DNA of 64,000 nucleotides from Ignavibacteriota bacterium (GCA_016212665.1 JACREZ010000004.1:1-64000); one strand, 5' to 3'; positions 19,301 to 28,185 are shown, numbered from the stretch's first letter. Program-made: numbers and translations. Notes: generated by a model from the sequence alone, not told the origin.

Positions 19301-21922
19301 TGACCCGTTATACCTGCCTGAGTATGAACCTTCAACGACAAATGTGTTCGAAGTTATCGTCCCTGTATTGATTGCTTTATTGAATTCGATATTCACATTT
19401 GAGGTAACGCTCACATTCAACGCATTCTTCGATGGCGTTGTACTTTCCACCGCAATCGGCGGCTCACCAACAACGATGGTATATGTTTTTGATGCACTGC
19501 AACCGTTCCCGCGAACTGCGGTTACTGTGAATGTATAAGTTCCGAGCGTCGTCGTTGTTCCCGAAAGAACTCCACCGGACGAGAGAGATAATCCCGGTGG
19601 TAACGTTCCGCTTGAAATAATAAAGTTGAATGACTCCACGCTTCCGGTAACAGTAAATGTTTGGCTGTATGAAGCATTCTCCGAACTATTCGGAACTGAT
19701 AACGGCGGGTCAAGAGCTATCGAAGGACAACCATAATCATTAAACACAACCGAGACGTTGCTTGAACTGTAATTTCCCGTTGCGAAATCCGGGTCTCCAT
19801 CACCGTCAAAATCGCCGTAAGTAAAACCAAATGGGTCAGCGCCACCGTGTCCGTACAATGCAGTATTGGGAAAACTGCCAGAACCATCATTCTTGTAAAC
19901 ACGGACTTCATAGTTTCCAAAAGTTGGCACTATATCAAGATCGCCATCGCCTTCAACGTCTGTTATGATTGCCTTATTTCCACCGGAACTTAAATCATAT
20001 CCGAATGTAAAATTCCCGTTACCATCATTATTAAGAATTGCATTGTATCCCGCGAAAAATCCACCGACTAACACTTCGCCGATTCCATCACCATTAAAAT
20101 CTCCTGCGTTCACAAGCGTCGGGAAATTATGTAACCCCGGAAGCGTTAACGTATCCTGAGAAAAATTTCCTTGACCATCGTTATATAAAAACCGTACAAA
20201 TGCTTGATTACTATTTCCAACCACACCATCTAAGTCTCCATCAGCATCAAAATCGTACAGTGAAACAGCATCGCCGACTATGCCAAAACCTATGAGACCA
20301 ATGTGTGAATACTTCGAAAAAATCCCACTACCATTATTTTTTACTACGTAGACTGTATTGGTGTTACCACTTGGTACCAACATGTCAAGATCGCCATCCC
20401 CATCAAGATCACCCAATTCAAATTGGAGGGGTCCCGCTACATCAGAGACAGTATACGGTGCAACAGAAAAATTACCTGCTCCATCATTTACAAAAGTATA
20501 AATAAACGATTCTCCCGCAGAGCCGTAGTACGTATTACAATCTCCGACAATATCAAGGTCACCGTCATTATCCACGTCGCCGCTTCGTGCTCTCCAAAGA
20601 GATGAAGCAACATACAACGTTTCTTGTTTGAAAAAATGACCGGTTCCGTCATTGTACATTATATATAATCTGTGGTCGGAACTGTTAACCGGAGCCGCAA
20701 GGTCAACGTCTCCGTCATTATCCCAATCACCGGAAGTAATCCCCTGCATTCCGGTGTTCATCGGATATAAATTATTGAGAACAAATCCGCCCGTACCTGT
20801 TTGTGCCTGAACTGTGAACAAAGATTGATATCCGTTGGTCAGATATTCACCAGTTCCTGAACGGATATTGCCGGTGAGAGAAATTGCAATGTGTTCAGCA
20901 TCTTCAAAATCCTCATCTGGATTAAATACAAAACCTGTATCGCCTAATAATGTAATTGTGCCGAAATGTCTTCCGGAAAGCGGACCGCCAATAACAATGT
21001 TGCTTGCAATGAGCGTGCTTGTGTTCATCGCTTTATTAAACACAACGGTAATGTTTGTTGATTTACTGATGTTAAATGCATTCTTCGAAGGAGTAATGCT
21101 CTTGACGGCAAGAGGTGGTTCATTGACTACAATGGAATATGCCTTATTTCCCGTGCATCCATTTGCATCAGTAGCCGTCACGGTGAAATTGTATGTCCCG
21201 GCAGTTGTCGGTGTTCCATCAAGCGAACCACCCGGCATGAGTGTTAATCCCGCAGGAAGCGAACCGCTTGCGACAACAAACGTGTGACTTGGTGTCCCGC
21301 CGCTTACCGTGAAGAAATGGTTATACAACGTTCCGACGGTTCCGTTGGATAGCGTAGTTTGATTGAATGAAATTGTCGGGCAAGTTACGGTATAAGAAAA
21401 TTGTGTCGCTTGCGCGGAAGTAGTTTTCGGGTTAATAAATTCTCCGCTGTTGGCAAATATTTCCGAGCCACCACCGGAGTGCCACGCGCTGATAATATAT
21501 TTTATTGTCTTACCCCCTTGTTGCGCAGGAATGGTCGCTTCCCACACATCTACATTTTGTCCCGCATTGAAAAGACATACCCAACTTGCATTGACTACCT
21601 GTGTTGTTCCGCTTGCGGTTCCGAACGCGCCCGAGGGATTTGAACCATCGGTGGTATAATATATTCTCGCATTATCTGTGTAGTATTGATACTCTACTTT
21701 GAAGCGAAGTGTAACAGCATCGGCAGAACCGGGCGTTAGATTACTAACGTACAGTCCGCCACAACCGGGATTGTTTGTTGTCCGTTCGTGGTAAACGTAG
21801 TTCGCTGTGGCGAATGCCGCTTGTGTTGATATGAAGAAAAGAAAAAGAGAAAGCACAAACAGGCTCATGCTTTTCTTACTGGAATTGATTAGGAGATGTT
21901 GACTTGCGGAAACATTACTCAT
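13316..21922 (-). CDS. Giant T9SS-secreted protein with FG-GAP/VCBS and SdrD-B repeats
   Basis: 2868 residues with a signal peptide whose hydrophobic core is LFVLSLFLFFIST. After a unique N-terminal domain, a block of putative-Ig (He_PIG; SGSLPAGL motif), Ig-like Big_5 (VVFNKAMN) and a run of DxDGDxD FG-GAP/VCBS repeats occurs twice (about 179-727 and 729-1280). A third He_PIG follows. Eleven SdrD-B repeats (KWNDxNxNGxKDxGE pattern) run from about 1377 to 2500. Then come the unnamed module shared with the neighbouring giant protein and a type A sorting domain (LEQNYPNPFNP). Calcium-binding Asp loops make it a probable long, calcium-stiffened surface stalk. The ATG at 21922 has GGGTG upstream; an internal ATG at codon 19 would also keep the signal peptide. 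Confidence 0.85.
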   Translation of the reverse strand: MSNVSASQHLLINSSKKSMSLFVLSLFLFFISTQAAFATANYVYHERTTNNPGCGGLYVSNLTPGSADAVTLRFKVEYQYYTDNARIYYTTDGSNPSGAFGTASGTTQVVNASWVCLFNAGQNVDVWEATIPAQQGGKTIKYIISAWHSGGGSEIFANSGEFINPKTTSAQATQFSYTVTCPTISFNQTTLSNGTVGTLYNHFFTVSGGTPSHTFVVASGSLPAGLTLMPGGSLDGTPTTAGTYNFTVTATDANGCTGNKAYSIVVNEPPLAVKSITPSKNAFNISKSTNITVVFNKAMNTSTLIASNIVIGGPLSGRHFGTITLLGDTGFVFNPDEDFEDAEHIAISLTGNIRSGTGEYLTNGYQSLFTVQAQTGTGGFVLNNLYPMNTGMQGITSGDWDNDGDVDLAAPVNSSDHRLYIMYNDGTGHFFKQETLYVASSLWRARSGDVDNDGDLDIVGDCNTYYGSAGESFIYTFVNDGAGNFSVAPYTVSDVAGPLQFELGDLDGDGDLDMLVPSGNTNTVYVVKNNGSGIFSKYSHIGLIGFGIVGDAVSLYDFDADGDLDGVVGNSNQAFVRFLYNDGQGNFSQDTLTLPGLHNFPTLVNAGDFNGDGIGEVLVGGFFAGYNAILNNDGNGNFTFGYDLSSGGNKAIITDVEGDGDLDIVPTFGNYEVRVYKNDGSGSFPNTALYGHGGADPFGFTYGDFDGDGDPDFATGNYSSSNVSVVFNDYGCPSIALDPPLSVPNSSENASYSQTFTVTGSVESFNFIISSGTLPPGLSLSSGGVLSGTTTTLGTYTFTVTAVRGNGCSASKTYTIVVGEPPIAVESTTPSKNALNVSVTSNVNIEFNKAINTGTITSNTFVVEGSYSGRYNGSFSFSGDTLVSFDPVIEFRKGEQIHVRLAKNIKSASGDSLLAGYRFSFTVQAIGGTGSFTHTQNITTGTSSVGGTSADLDNDGDIDLIAGTSGIDSFTVMLNNGSGGFTSYRLKGELGQERHTIVGDFDGDGDLDFIAAMSQSYNYNQLVTFYNDGTGNFPTRTPSQTTNISYTNLTAGDFDGDMDLDLAVYASTYTQPRVCFLKNNGSGIFTEILAITMWWGSYDNPGNIANFDYDADGDLDVLCGNGYGDYLGVFINDGTGNFSSFPMYRGNAPKSIYNADFDNDGDIDLGVLHTPYFRWLEILKNNGYGVYTRTDSITGSATFSVGGMADVDGDGDIDFTAIDENNRFEVLKNNGTGTFTQTQSFLYGGLDASIAGELPVGDFDGDGDMDAATMNYSSPNVSILLNNFSCPTITVNPSSLPNGTTSTSYNQTISASGGTPAYSFAVTSGSLPAGLSLSSAGGLTGTPTSTGTSYFTITATDLNGCTGARSCTLIVQAPVFGSISGMKWHDVDADGIKDENEPGISDWTVFIDSNNNGLLDGGEVSAVTDSAGNYSFGSLSAGTYRIREVMQAEWTRTSVLAESTIVASGQAINDVNFGNYKYGTIGGRKWNDLNNNSDREESEPLIPGWQMVMWDVNNPTIKDTVTTDSTGWYWFTSLMPGIYHIIEVQQSPWVQTFPHTYEQQGYHLVGVTSGTYSIGNDFGNHYNPPVGSISGMKWNDVDGDGVKDEGEPPLQGWVIVLNGDAVFDTTDADGNYSFENLSEGTFTVTEQQQVGWTQTSPPNGNYEVALNAGENATGKDFGNFRFGEIRGRKWNDLNNNSDREENEPLISGWKIVLYEVNQPTIKDTVLTDSTGWYTFKNLLPGTYHIIEVQQSQWVQTFPHTYEQQGYHLVGVTSGTYSEGNDFGNHQIGSISGMKFNDVNSNGTKDEGENGLQGWTIQLYTSIASGAVPILTSTDANGNYSFDSLSAGDYLLSEQQQAGWNQTFPPGGSYSVTLNAGENLTGKDFGNHFVVLGSISGMKFNDMNGNGSKDDGESGLQGWSMNLQLNIASPPPPIVTTTDANGNYTFSNLHAGNYTVSETQQSGWTQTFPVGGSYTFNLASEQHVTGKDFGNAHFSFISGKKFNDYDGDGMKDAGEPGQQGWIIQATKDAATKLDTTDANGNYLFRFTEQETGTWTVSEVNQNGWIQTMPASGTYSVNVTAGSNAVNQDFGNFKSPTISGLKWRDDNGNGVKDGSEGVLANWIIKAMKDASAKFDTTDANGLYSFSFGQTETGTWTVSEVQQSSWTQTFPLTGTHTISVRSALDTTNINFGNAQYGSISGKKYEDVAGDSVTSGDPTLNGWVIQLYNGEALLASDTTSGSGDYQFNSVAPGTYTVQEVLQSGWIQTYPTTASHSVTVTSGSNVSGKDFANFKLGSISGTKYQDTDGDSTIDAGEPTLPNRLIQLWKGQNLVVEDSSDANGNYSFVGLSAGTYDVSEVQPSADWYRTIPSTVTYTLSITSGSVYTGKDFANVQFGTVSGYKFRDYDSTGTFNEVCEEYLAGQKIVLVGSHTAPETTVTDANGNFTFDPVPADVYTLKEAGDALWRQTKPANGTPYSFQLLSNVDTSGFVFGNFFILDTGKFRTFTINEYNKAAGAKQKSGFAKKPTGGNVRDSVHVKRGFDSPTGYMLVGVPQSNPDSQLVYGWYYYKLDATHPYKPSAAKSWLYNPSAVRIVTYPRLPGKPKLPKKPTDYITAYGENVAESEIGNALNYGQAHFISFKTNIAASDLGITPPGYGELVYGCVKNADFSDSVLVGKTLREISHFYDTVLTLGRLIRNTGDTVYRYPKFYLRLLDSVVVRLNNEFTSTKVDTYSTKPLAVRGAKSLYKASYLHSVPEVAVRLQRYDEQFGESEVQPVAYRLEQNYPNPFNPVTVIGYQLSVNSTVNLKIYNLLGQEVATLLNNEIHDEGYHEIEFDATMFPSGVYFYRIEAKGKDVGGLHRGFSDVGKMLLIK
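13532..13566. repeat. Heptamer array inside a T9SS sorting-domain coding region
   Basis: Five consecutive 7-mers with consensus (G/A)ATAAC(T/C). They encode the GYQLSVNST segment of the sorting domain of the 2868-residue protein. The same kind of array occurs at the matching place in three other sorting domains in this window. Confidence 0.65.
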
Positions 21923-22018
21923 ATTTCACCCTATGGTTTTGATTTAGTGAGAACTTAATGAAGATTAGAAAAAGAACTTATGATAATTAATTTAAAAAAC
22001 GATATAATTCCAAGTGAA

Positions 22019-22657
22019 TCAACTCAATACCTGTTCCTTCAACGCCTTCGATACCGCCTGCGATTTTGAATGAACATGAAGTTTCTCGTAGATACTTCGA
22101 ATATGCGCGCGAACGGTATGAAGACTCAGGAAAAGTTTTTCTGCAATCATTTTGTAGTCATCACCATTGACTAACTGTTTCAAAACTTCTTTCTCCCGCT
22201 CTGTTAAATCGTAATTGTTTTTTTGAGCCGGTGCGAAGTGTTTAAACATCTCCAACACTTTCCGTGCAATCCTCGGCGACATCGGCGTTCCTCCTTCATG
22301 CGCATCCTGCACAGCAACTACTAAGCGTTCGGGCATGACAGGTTTATTAAGATAACCACACGCACCCGCACAGATTGCCTGAAAAACATTTTCATCATCT
22401 TCAAAAACAGAGAGAATAATAATTTGAACGTCGGGATATTTATTCTTCAGTTGACGCGAAGCCTCCACACCGTTTAATCCTGGAAGACCAATATCCATGA
22501 GAACAACTTCCGGCTTCACGGAATCAAACTCATACAACAAATCTTCAGCACGTTCGTACGAGCCGACTAATGAACATAACGAAGAATGTTTTACAACCAA
22601 CGCTGTTCCAATCCTGTAATCAGGATTGTCTTCAACGATGGCTACTTTTATTGACAT
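22019..22657 (-). CDS. NarL/FixJ-type response regulator
   Basis: 212 residues. The receiver domain (1-120) shows the acidic pocket VEDN, the phospho-acceptor Asp55 in LMDIGLPG, and the conserved Lys in LNKPVMP. The C-terminal LuxR-type helix-turn-helix (about 148-210) contains LTEREKEVLKQLVNG and LSLHTVRAHIRSIYEKL. It lies 85 bases downstream of a matching HisKA_3 sensor kinase and should be its partner. Target genes are not known; the upstream secreted giant gene next door is one candidate by position only. Confidence 0.93.
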   Translation of the reverse strand: MSIKVAIVEDNPDYRIGTALVVKHSSLCSLVGSYERAEDLLYEFDSVKPEVVLMDIGLPGLNGVEASRQLKNKYPDVQIIILSVFEDDENVFQAICAGACGYLNKPVMPERLVVAVQDAHEGGTPMSPRIARKVLEMFKHFAPAQKNNYDLTEREKEVLKQLVNGDDYKMIAEKLFLSLHTVRAHIRSIYEKLHVHSKSQAVSKALKEQVLS

Positions 22658-22742
22658 GATTTGATTTCAGTACTACTAACGAATAAAACGACTACAATAT
22701 CGTGAAATCGAATTACCGAGTCAATAGGCAGAATATGCTATT

Positions 22743-25682
22743 TTACAACTTTACGGCAAGAAGAATCTTGGTTCCATGATTTGGCTTGGAGAGAATCTCG
22801 AACGAACAATCCAGCGTTCTGCACCTCATTTTCATCGTTTCCAACCCTTTTCCTGTGGATTTTTCTGACTGGTCAAACCCTTTTCCGTTGTCTTCGATTT
22901 CGATGGAAAGCGTTCTATTGACATACGAGCATCGAAACTGAATGTTCGTACATTCGGAATGTTTCATAGAGTTATTGATTGCTTCTTTGAGTAAAAGCCA
23001 GAGATTTTTTCGTTGTTCCGGGCGTAAGTTAAACGATGGTAAGTTCTCTTTCGATGGAATGACGATATGCGGCTGTATTGCTTTTGCATGACAAGCCCCG
23101 TTTAAAAAATCCTGAACACGAATCAGCAAATCGTGCAGAGTTTCAGTGCGCGGGTCTATCGCCCAAATGATTTCGCGAATTGCATCCACAGATTGATTTG
23201 AAAGAATTGAAACGCGTTCTAACAATTGTTTTCTCTCCGGGTCGTTGTAACTATCATCCTGAACAATTTTGCTGTACATCGCGATACTGCTCAGGTTGGT
23301 TGCAATCTCATCATGAAGGTCAGCCGCAAGCCGCGTACGAAGTCGCTCAATTTCTACTGCTCGTTGAATCCGGTAGCGTACGATTGCATACACTGTTCCA
23401 ACAAGAATAATAACGGACAAACTGAGAAACCACCATGTCATCCAAAACGGTTGAAGGATGGTGAACGACACAATCCCTGCCCGATTGCTCTCTACACCAT
23501 CTGCAGAAATTGCTTTCACTTGAAATGTGTATGTTCCCGGTTTCAGTGAACGATACGTGACAGAACGTTCAGATGTTGGTACAAGCCAATGGTTATCTTC
23601 CGGCAGAAGTTGATATTGATATTTTATTCTGTTTTCGCTTTTGAAACTTATTCCGGTAAAATCGAACCGTACATTATTCCGGTCATACGGTAGTTCCTGG
23701 TCCTGCGTAAAATCCATATCAATATTATTGACTTGAAAACGACTGAGATGAATGAACGGAGGAGGAACATTGTCCGTCGTTTGTCCCACATCAAACCATG
23801 AAATGCCGTATGGCGTCATCATAACATAGAGTCCATTCGAACCTGTTACGGCAGTATAAACTCTATTTCCATCAAGGATAGTGATGGGATGACTTGCCTT
23901 AAAGTTTTGGGTCTCAATAGTTTGCACTCCCGATTGCATACATATCAATATTTTTCCTTGCTCATCTGTTACTACCGACCAGACAGCATTGGTCAACAAT
24001 CCTTCTTGCTTTGTAATTCGAGTTACACTCCCCTGTTCCAACACTGCTACTCCTGAATACCGATATGCAAACCACATTCTGCCTTGCGTATCCTGAGTTA
24101 TTCCCTTTATTTCTTCATCCGGTAAACCATCTGCCGCTGTATAATTTTTAACGGTTGTTTCATTCTCATCCCAATGAAGAACCGATACTCCGTTTGAAGT
24201 ATTCGCCAACCAAAGATTGCCATCCCGGTCCTCGAAGATACATCTTGACCAGATGGTTTGTAATCCATCTTCTTTTGTAAACTTTCTAAGAATCCTCGGT
24301 GAGTTCGTAACTGAGACACAATACACACCGGAATCTATTACGCCAAACCACAATCTACCCTTTGAATCGAGAATAAGACCCCGCGCCCAATGCGTCAATT
24401 GCGTTGAATGTAATAACGTCGAAAACTTTTTCTTTTGAAGTAGAGTCGAATGATTTCCTCTGTTCCTTTGAATGGTGTAAGAAAGTATTTCCCCGGTTGT
24501 TGATGAACACCAAAGATTATCCTCCTCATCAATTCCCCGCGGAATAATTGCCTCGCGTGGCAATATCTTTCCTAAGGAATGAAAATACTTTTCAGATTTA
24601 TTTGATGAAGTAAACCAAACTTCCCAAACTCCTGAGAGCGACGAAATCCAGTAATGCCCGGCAGTATCCACAAGAATATTCGCGGCTTCAAACTTGATGT
24701 GCATTTCATCGAGCGCTAATGATGAGAGATTCCTTTGCTCTAATTTTGCAAGTCCTTTTCCATTTCCCGCTATCCATAAATTATCTTCTCTATCAAACAG
24801 GATTCGTGTGATGTCGAAATCATGTAAACCATTCTCTGTTGAAATACGTTCGAATACTACTGCTGGATCATCGGGGCGAAATGAAAGAAGACCGTTCGTT
24901 GAAGCACAATACATTTTCCCCCGACCATCTTCACGGATATTTCTGATAAGACCGAATCCATGCTTCATCTCCTTGAGTTTTTTCTCTCCATGAAATTTCT
25001 GTAACTGGCTGTCTCCCCGCGCAACCCAAATCGTTCCTTTGCTATCAGGATAGATTGCTGTGACTCGTTTCGGATATGCTGTTATTTTTTCAATGGTGTG
25101 AAGTGAATCTTCCGTTCTGTTGTAACACCATAATCCATTTTCTCCTCCCATCCAGATATTTCCTTCTTTATCTTCCGCAACCCGGTACACCCAACCGTAA
25201 ATTTCCTTTTTCTTGAATTCGGTTGCCTTGCCTGCCTGAAATGTGTACACGCCATTATCGGTACCACACCAAAGAATTCCTAAACGGTCTTCAATCATAC
25301 TGTACACTCGGTTTTCATCTCCTGTTTTGCCAAGTCTGTAGGGAGTGAATGTTCCTTGTTCGTACTCGCAGATTCCGCTCCCCGTTCCAATCCACATTAC
25401 TCCCGCGGTTGATTTGCTTTCAAAAATAACACGAACAAGTACAGCAGGTAAGCCATCGCCGAAGGCATAATTGGTAAATGAAACGCCATCGAAAATACTG
25501 ATACCTTCCGATGTCCCAATCCACAAAAATCCTTTTGAATCCTGACAGAGTGTTAATACGGAATTATCAATCAGACCGTCTTTAATCGTGTACTGGCGGA
25601 ATGGATAAACCTGTGCCGTTCCTGTTTGAAAGGATAAAACAACAAGCGCAGAGATAAGTATTATTTTCACTCTGGAATTCAT
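22743..25682 (-). CDS. Sensor histidine kinase with two-component-regulator propeller ectodomain
   Basis: 979 residues. A signal peptide (ending near GTAQ) is followed by about fourteen Reg_prop repeats of the GxLWIGT type forming the periplasmic propellers (about 30-630), then a Y_Y_Y domain (about 660-740, ending PGTYTFQVKA). One membrane helix (WFLSLSVIILVG) precedes a HisKA_3 dimerisation domain with phospho-acceptor His near residue 788 (ADLHDEIATNL). An HATPase domain has the N box EAINNSMKHS and G1 box DNGKGF. Such ectodomains sense sugars or other surface ligands in Bacteroidota; here the ligand is unknown. It is not fused to a receiver domain, unlike many polysaccharide-utilisation hybrids, but has a separate regulator downstream. 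Confidence 0.93.
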   Translation of the reverse strand: MNSRVKIILISALVVLSFQTGTAQVYPFRQYTIKDGLIDNSVLTLCQDSKGFLWIGTSEGISIFDGVSFTNYAFGDGLPAVLVRVIFESKSTAGVMWIGTGSGICEYEQGTFTPYRLGKTGDENRVYSMIEDRLGILWCGTDNGVYTFQAGKATEFKKKEIYGWVYRVAEDKEGNIWMGGENGLWCYNRTEDSLHTIEKITAYPKRVTAIYPDSKGTIWVARGDSQLQKFHGEKKLKEMKHGFGLIRNIREDGRGKMYCASTNGLLSFRPDDPAVVFERISTENGLHDFDITRILFDREDNLWIAGNGKGLAKLEQRNLSSLALDEMHIKFEAANILVDTAGHYWISSLSGVWEVWFTSSNKSEKYFHSLGKILPREAIIPRGIDEEDNLWCSSTTGEILSYTIQRNRGNHSTLLQKKKFSTLLHSTQLTHWARGLILDSKGRLWFGVIDSGVYCVSVTNSPRILRKFTKEDGLQTIWSRCIFEDRDGNLWLANTSNGVSVLHWDENETTVKNYTAADGLPDEEIKGITQDTQGRMWFAYRYSGVAVLEQGSVTRITKQEGLLTNAVWSVVTDEQGKILICMQSGVQTIETQNFKASHPITILDGNRVYTAVTGSNGLYVMMTPYGISWFDVGQTTDNVPPPFIHLSRFQVNNIDMDFTQDQELPYDRNNVRFDFTGISFKSENRIKYQYQLLPEDNHWLVPTSERSVTYRSLKPGTYTFQVKAISADGVESNRAGIVSFTILQPFWMTWWFLSLSVIILVGTVYAIVRYRIQRAVEIERLRTRLAADLHDEIATNLSSIAMYSKIVQDDSYNDPERKQLLERVSILSNQSVDAIREIIWAIDPRTETLHDLLIRVQDFLNGACHAKAIQPHIVIPSKENLPSFNLRPEQRKNLWLLLKEAINNSMKHSECTNIQFRCSYVNRTLSIEIEDNGKGFDQSEKSTGKGLETMKMRCRTLDCSFEILSKPNHGTKILLAVKL

Positions 25683-25734
25683 TGGCTGTAATAGTACGAA
25701 TTCCAGATTGATTCTTCAAATATTAAGAGATGGT

Positions 25735-25814
25735 AACCTTGCGAAGGTTCTCCCGTCAAATTCCAAGTTGTGTACAAATGCAGTAATCACCTATTGGAAA
25801 AACCTTCGCAAGGC
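25735..25814. repeat. Paired palindromes; the right one acts as glgP terminator
   Basis: AACCTTGCGAAGGTT (25735-25749) and AACCTTCGCAAGG (25801-25813) are each near-palindromic and complementary to one another. On the minus strand the right copy forms a short CCTT-GCG-AAGG hairpin followed by TTTTT, 14 bases after the glgP stop. The pair may be a REP-like element in the gap between the sensor kinase start and glgP. Confidence 0.55.
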
Positions 25815-25827
25815 TTTCTCAGTAAAT

Positions 25828-27954
25828 TTATTTCGGAAAGTAATACTTCTCCGCATACTCCATCACCATCCGATGCGTGTTATACATCGGAATAATAGTT
25901 TTGATGGAGTTACGGATTTTCGAAATCCATCCGCGGGGAATGGCTTTCTCATCCCTGTCATAAAACAACGGAATGATTTCATTCAACAAGACATGATACA
26001 TCGCTTCTGCATCGAGTCGGTCTTCATCTTCAGGGCGCAATCCTTCTTCCGTCCCACCGATTGCCCAACCGTTTTCTCCGTTGTAGGCTTCAGACCACCA
26101 ACCGTCAAGCACGCTTGCGTGAAGTCCGCCGTTGATGGCAATTTTTTCTCCGCTTGTTCCGCTTGCTTCCATCGGACGGCGAGGGTTATTCAACCAGACA
26201 TCGCAACCGGAAACAAGATGACGCGCAATGTTCATATCATAATTTTCAATGAATATCACTTTCCCCCAGAACTGCGGAAGATTCGTCACCTGCACGACCT
26301 GATTCAAATATGCTTTTCCGTTTTCATCCTTCGGATGCGCTTTGCCTGCAAAAATTATTTGCACCGGTCGTCCTGCTGTATTAAATATTTTCTCTGCGCG
26401 CTCCACATCAGAAAACAACAACGCCGCACGTTTGTACGATGCAAACCGCCGGGCAAATCCAATCGTCAACGCATCGGGATTCAACAATTTTTGAAACGCT
26501 TCTTCACCAAACACGCCGCCGTGAATCCGTTGATTGCGCGCTTTGTTTCTCATAAACTCCACCAACTGTCGCCGCAACTGGTATCGCAACGACCACAAAT
26601 CTTCATCGCTCACAACTTTCGGGTCAGACAAATTGTTCCAGAACTCTCCATCCATCAATCGCTCCTGCCACTGATGCGAATCGTGTCTCTGCCAGAACTT
26701 CCACGAAATATCCACCGACCAACTCGGCAAGTGAACGCCGTTCGTCACGTGACCAATCGGCACATCATCCAACTCCAATCCCGGGTATAAATTCTTCCAC
26801 ATTATCCTGCTCACTTCTCCATGCTTTTTGCTGACTCCGTTCGCGGCGCGAGAAAGTTTCAGCGCAAGCACCGTCATCGTGAACGAGTGATGACCTTCCG
26901 GTTCAGGATTTTGTCCATAACTCCAGAGTTCTTCCATGTTCATGTTCAATGAGTGAGCCATGGAACGCATCGAAATCTCAAACACATCGCGCGAGAATCG
27001 GTCATGTCCTGCCGGCACCGGAGTATGCGTTGTAAAAATACATTTCTCACGCACACGCGCTTCCGCTTTCTCTCTCGATTGTCCTGATTGAATTTGTTCC
27101 CGCATCATCTCCAACGTAAGAAATGCCGCGTGTCCTTCGTTCATGTGATATACTTTCGGCTCAATCTTCATTGCACGAAGCAAGCGCACGCCGCCGATTC
27201 CCAACACCATTTCCTGACGAATCCGTGTCGCCGTATCTCCGCCGTATGCCATCGCCGTCAATCCCCGAATCTCCCTGTCATTCTCCTCGACATCAGTATC
27301 GAGCAAATATATTTTACATCGTCCGACATTTACTTGCCAGCCCTGAGCGTACACATTCTGGTCCCCAATCTCGACCAATATTTTCACCTGATTCCCATCG
27401 GCATCAATCGCCGGCTCAACCGGCACAACCTGTGGGTCAACAGAAGGATACTCCTCATGTTGCTTCCCTGCATCATCCACATGCTGTTTGAAATACCCTT
27501 GACGGTAAAACAATCCCACACCGACAAACGGTAAACCCAAATCGCTTGCCGATTTTGTATGGTCGCCTGCAAGCACACCAAGTCCGCCCGAATACAACGG
27601 CAGACATTCATGCAAGCCAAATTCCGCGCAAAAATAAGCAACCAACCCGACATTCCGCTTCGAGTTTGGCTCGCCGAACAATTGCGGCTTCTTCTTCATA
27701 TAAGCATCGAATGTATCCAACACGTCAAGTACTTTCGGCTGAAATTCCTCATCACCCAAACGCGCGTACAACTCCTGCCCGGAGATTTGAGAGAGTAAAT
27801 AGACCGGATTATGATTCGAGATTTTCCATGTCAGAGGCGAGAGTTCTTTGAAAAGTGTTTGCGCCGCCGGATGCCATACCCACCAGAGATTATGTGCAAG
27901 TACATGCAACCGTTGCGCCAACGAGGGGACAATATTTTTGGAGTGCTTACCCAA
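25828..27954 (-). CDS. glgP: Alpha-glucan (glycogen/maltodextrin) phosphorylase
   Basis: GT35 enzyme releasing glucose-1-phosphate from alpha-1,4-glucans with pyridoxal phosphate. About 708 residues of the shorter TIGR02094 type. Visible are the DUF3417-like N-terminus (LAHNLWWVWHP), the CAEFGLHECLPLYSGGLG segment, HMNEGHAAFL, HVTNGVH, and the late RPMEASGTSGEKIAINGG motif, in which the Lys of GEK is expected to hold the cofactor. The start is uncertain: no ATG lies near the N-terminus. A TTG at 27954 has a well-placed AAGGA seven bases upstream, whereas a TTG at 27969 has no ribosome site. A hairpin in the 130-base leader (28014-28043) could be regulatory. It is followed by its own terminator. 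Confidence 0.93.
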   Translation of the reverse strand: MGKHSKNIVPSLAQRLHVLAHNLWWVWHPAAQTLFKELSPLTWKISNHNPVYLLSQISGQELYARLGDEEFQPKVLDVLDTFDAYMKKKPQLFGEPNSKRNVGLVAYFCAEFGLHECLPLYSGGLGVLAGDHTKSASDLGLPFVGVGLFYRQGYFKQHVDDAGKQHEEYPSVDPQVVPVEPAIDADGNQVKILVEIGDQNVYAQGWQVNVGRCKIYLLDTDVEENDREIRGLTAMAYGGDTATRIRQEMVLGIGGVRLLRAMKIEPKVYHMNEGHAAFLTLEMMREQIQSGQSREKAEARVREKCIFTTHTPVPAGHDRFSRDVFEISMRSMAHSLNMNMEELWSYGQNPEPEGHHSFTMTVLALKLSRAANGVSKKHGEVSRIMWKNLYPGLELDDVPIGHVTNGVHLPSWSVDISWKFWQRHDSHQWQERLMDGEFWNNLSDPKVVSDEDLWSLRYQLRRQLVEFMRNKARNQRIHGGVFGEEAFQKLLNPDALTIGFARRFASYKRAALLFSDVERAEKIFNTAGRPVQIIFAGKAHPKDENGKAYLNQVVQVTNLPQFWGKVIFIENYDMNIARHLVSGCDVWLNNPRRPMEASGTSGEKIAINGGLHASVLDGWWSEAYNGENGWAIGGTEEGLRPEDEDRLDAEAMYHVLLNEIIPLFYDRDEKAIPRGWISKIRNSIKTIIPMYNTHRMVMEYAEKYYFPK

Positions 27955-28013
27955 TGAGGATTCCTTCAAGAAAAAATTACAATGATTATGATGATAAAAA
28001 ACGGGAAGAATTT

Positions 28014-28043
28014 ACGGTTTTTCTGACTGCGAACAAAAACCGT
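28014..28043. promoter_or_regulatory. Stem-loop in the glgP leader
   Basis: The perfect 9-bp arms ACGGTTTTT and AAAAACCGT enclose a 12-base loop. It sits between tRNA-Ser and glgP. The minus-strand 3' flank is not a clear T run, so this is not a confident terminator. Confidence 0.35.
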
Positions 28044-28093
28044 TTTACAAAAGATATGAAATGAATATTGCCCCGAGTGTTACCTTAAACTTG

Positions 28094-28176
28094 CGGAGAG
28101 CTAGGGATTCGAACCCCAAAGCCCGTGAGGGCGCCGGTTTTCAAGACCGGTGCAATAGCCGTTCTGCCAGCTCTCC
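28094..28176 (-). tRNA. tRNA-Ser (anticodon UGA)
   Basis: An 83-nt gene on the minus strand. The acceptor stem is GGAGAGC/GCTCTCC with discriminator G. The anticodon stem CCGGT/ACCGG carries loop CTTGAAA with anticodon TGA. The long variable arm (CGCCCTCACGGGC) is typical of serine tRNAs, and the T arm has TTCGAAT. CCA is not encoded. Confidence 0.96.
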
Positions 28177-28185
28177 AAAAGAAAA

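Noticed and set aside
25708-26790. 360-residue open frame on the plus strand
   Set aside because: It lies opposite the well-supported glgP gene and shows no family features; it is a shadow of that gene's codon use.
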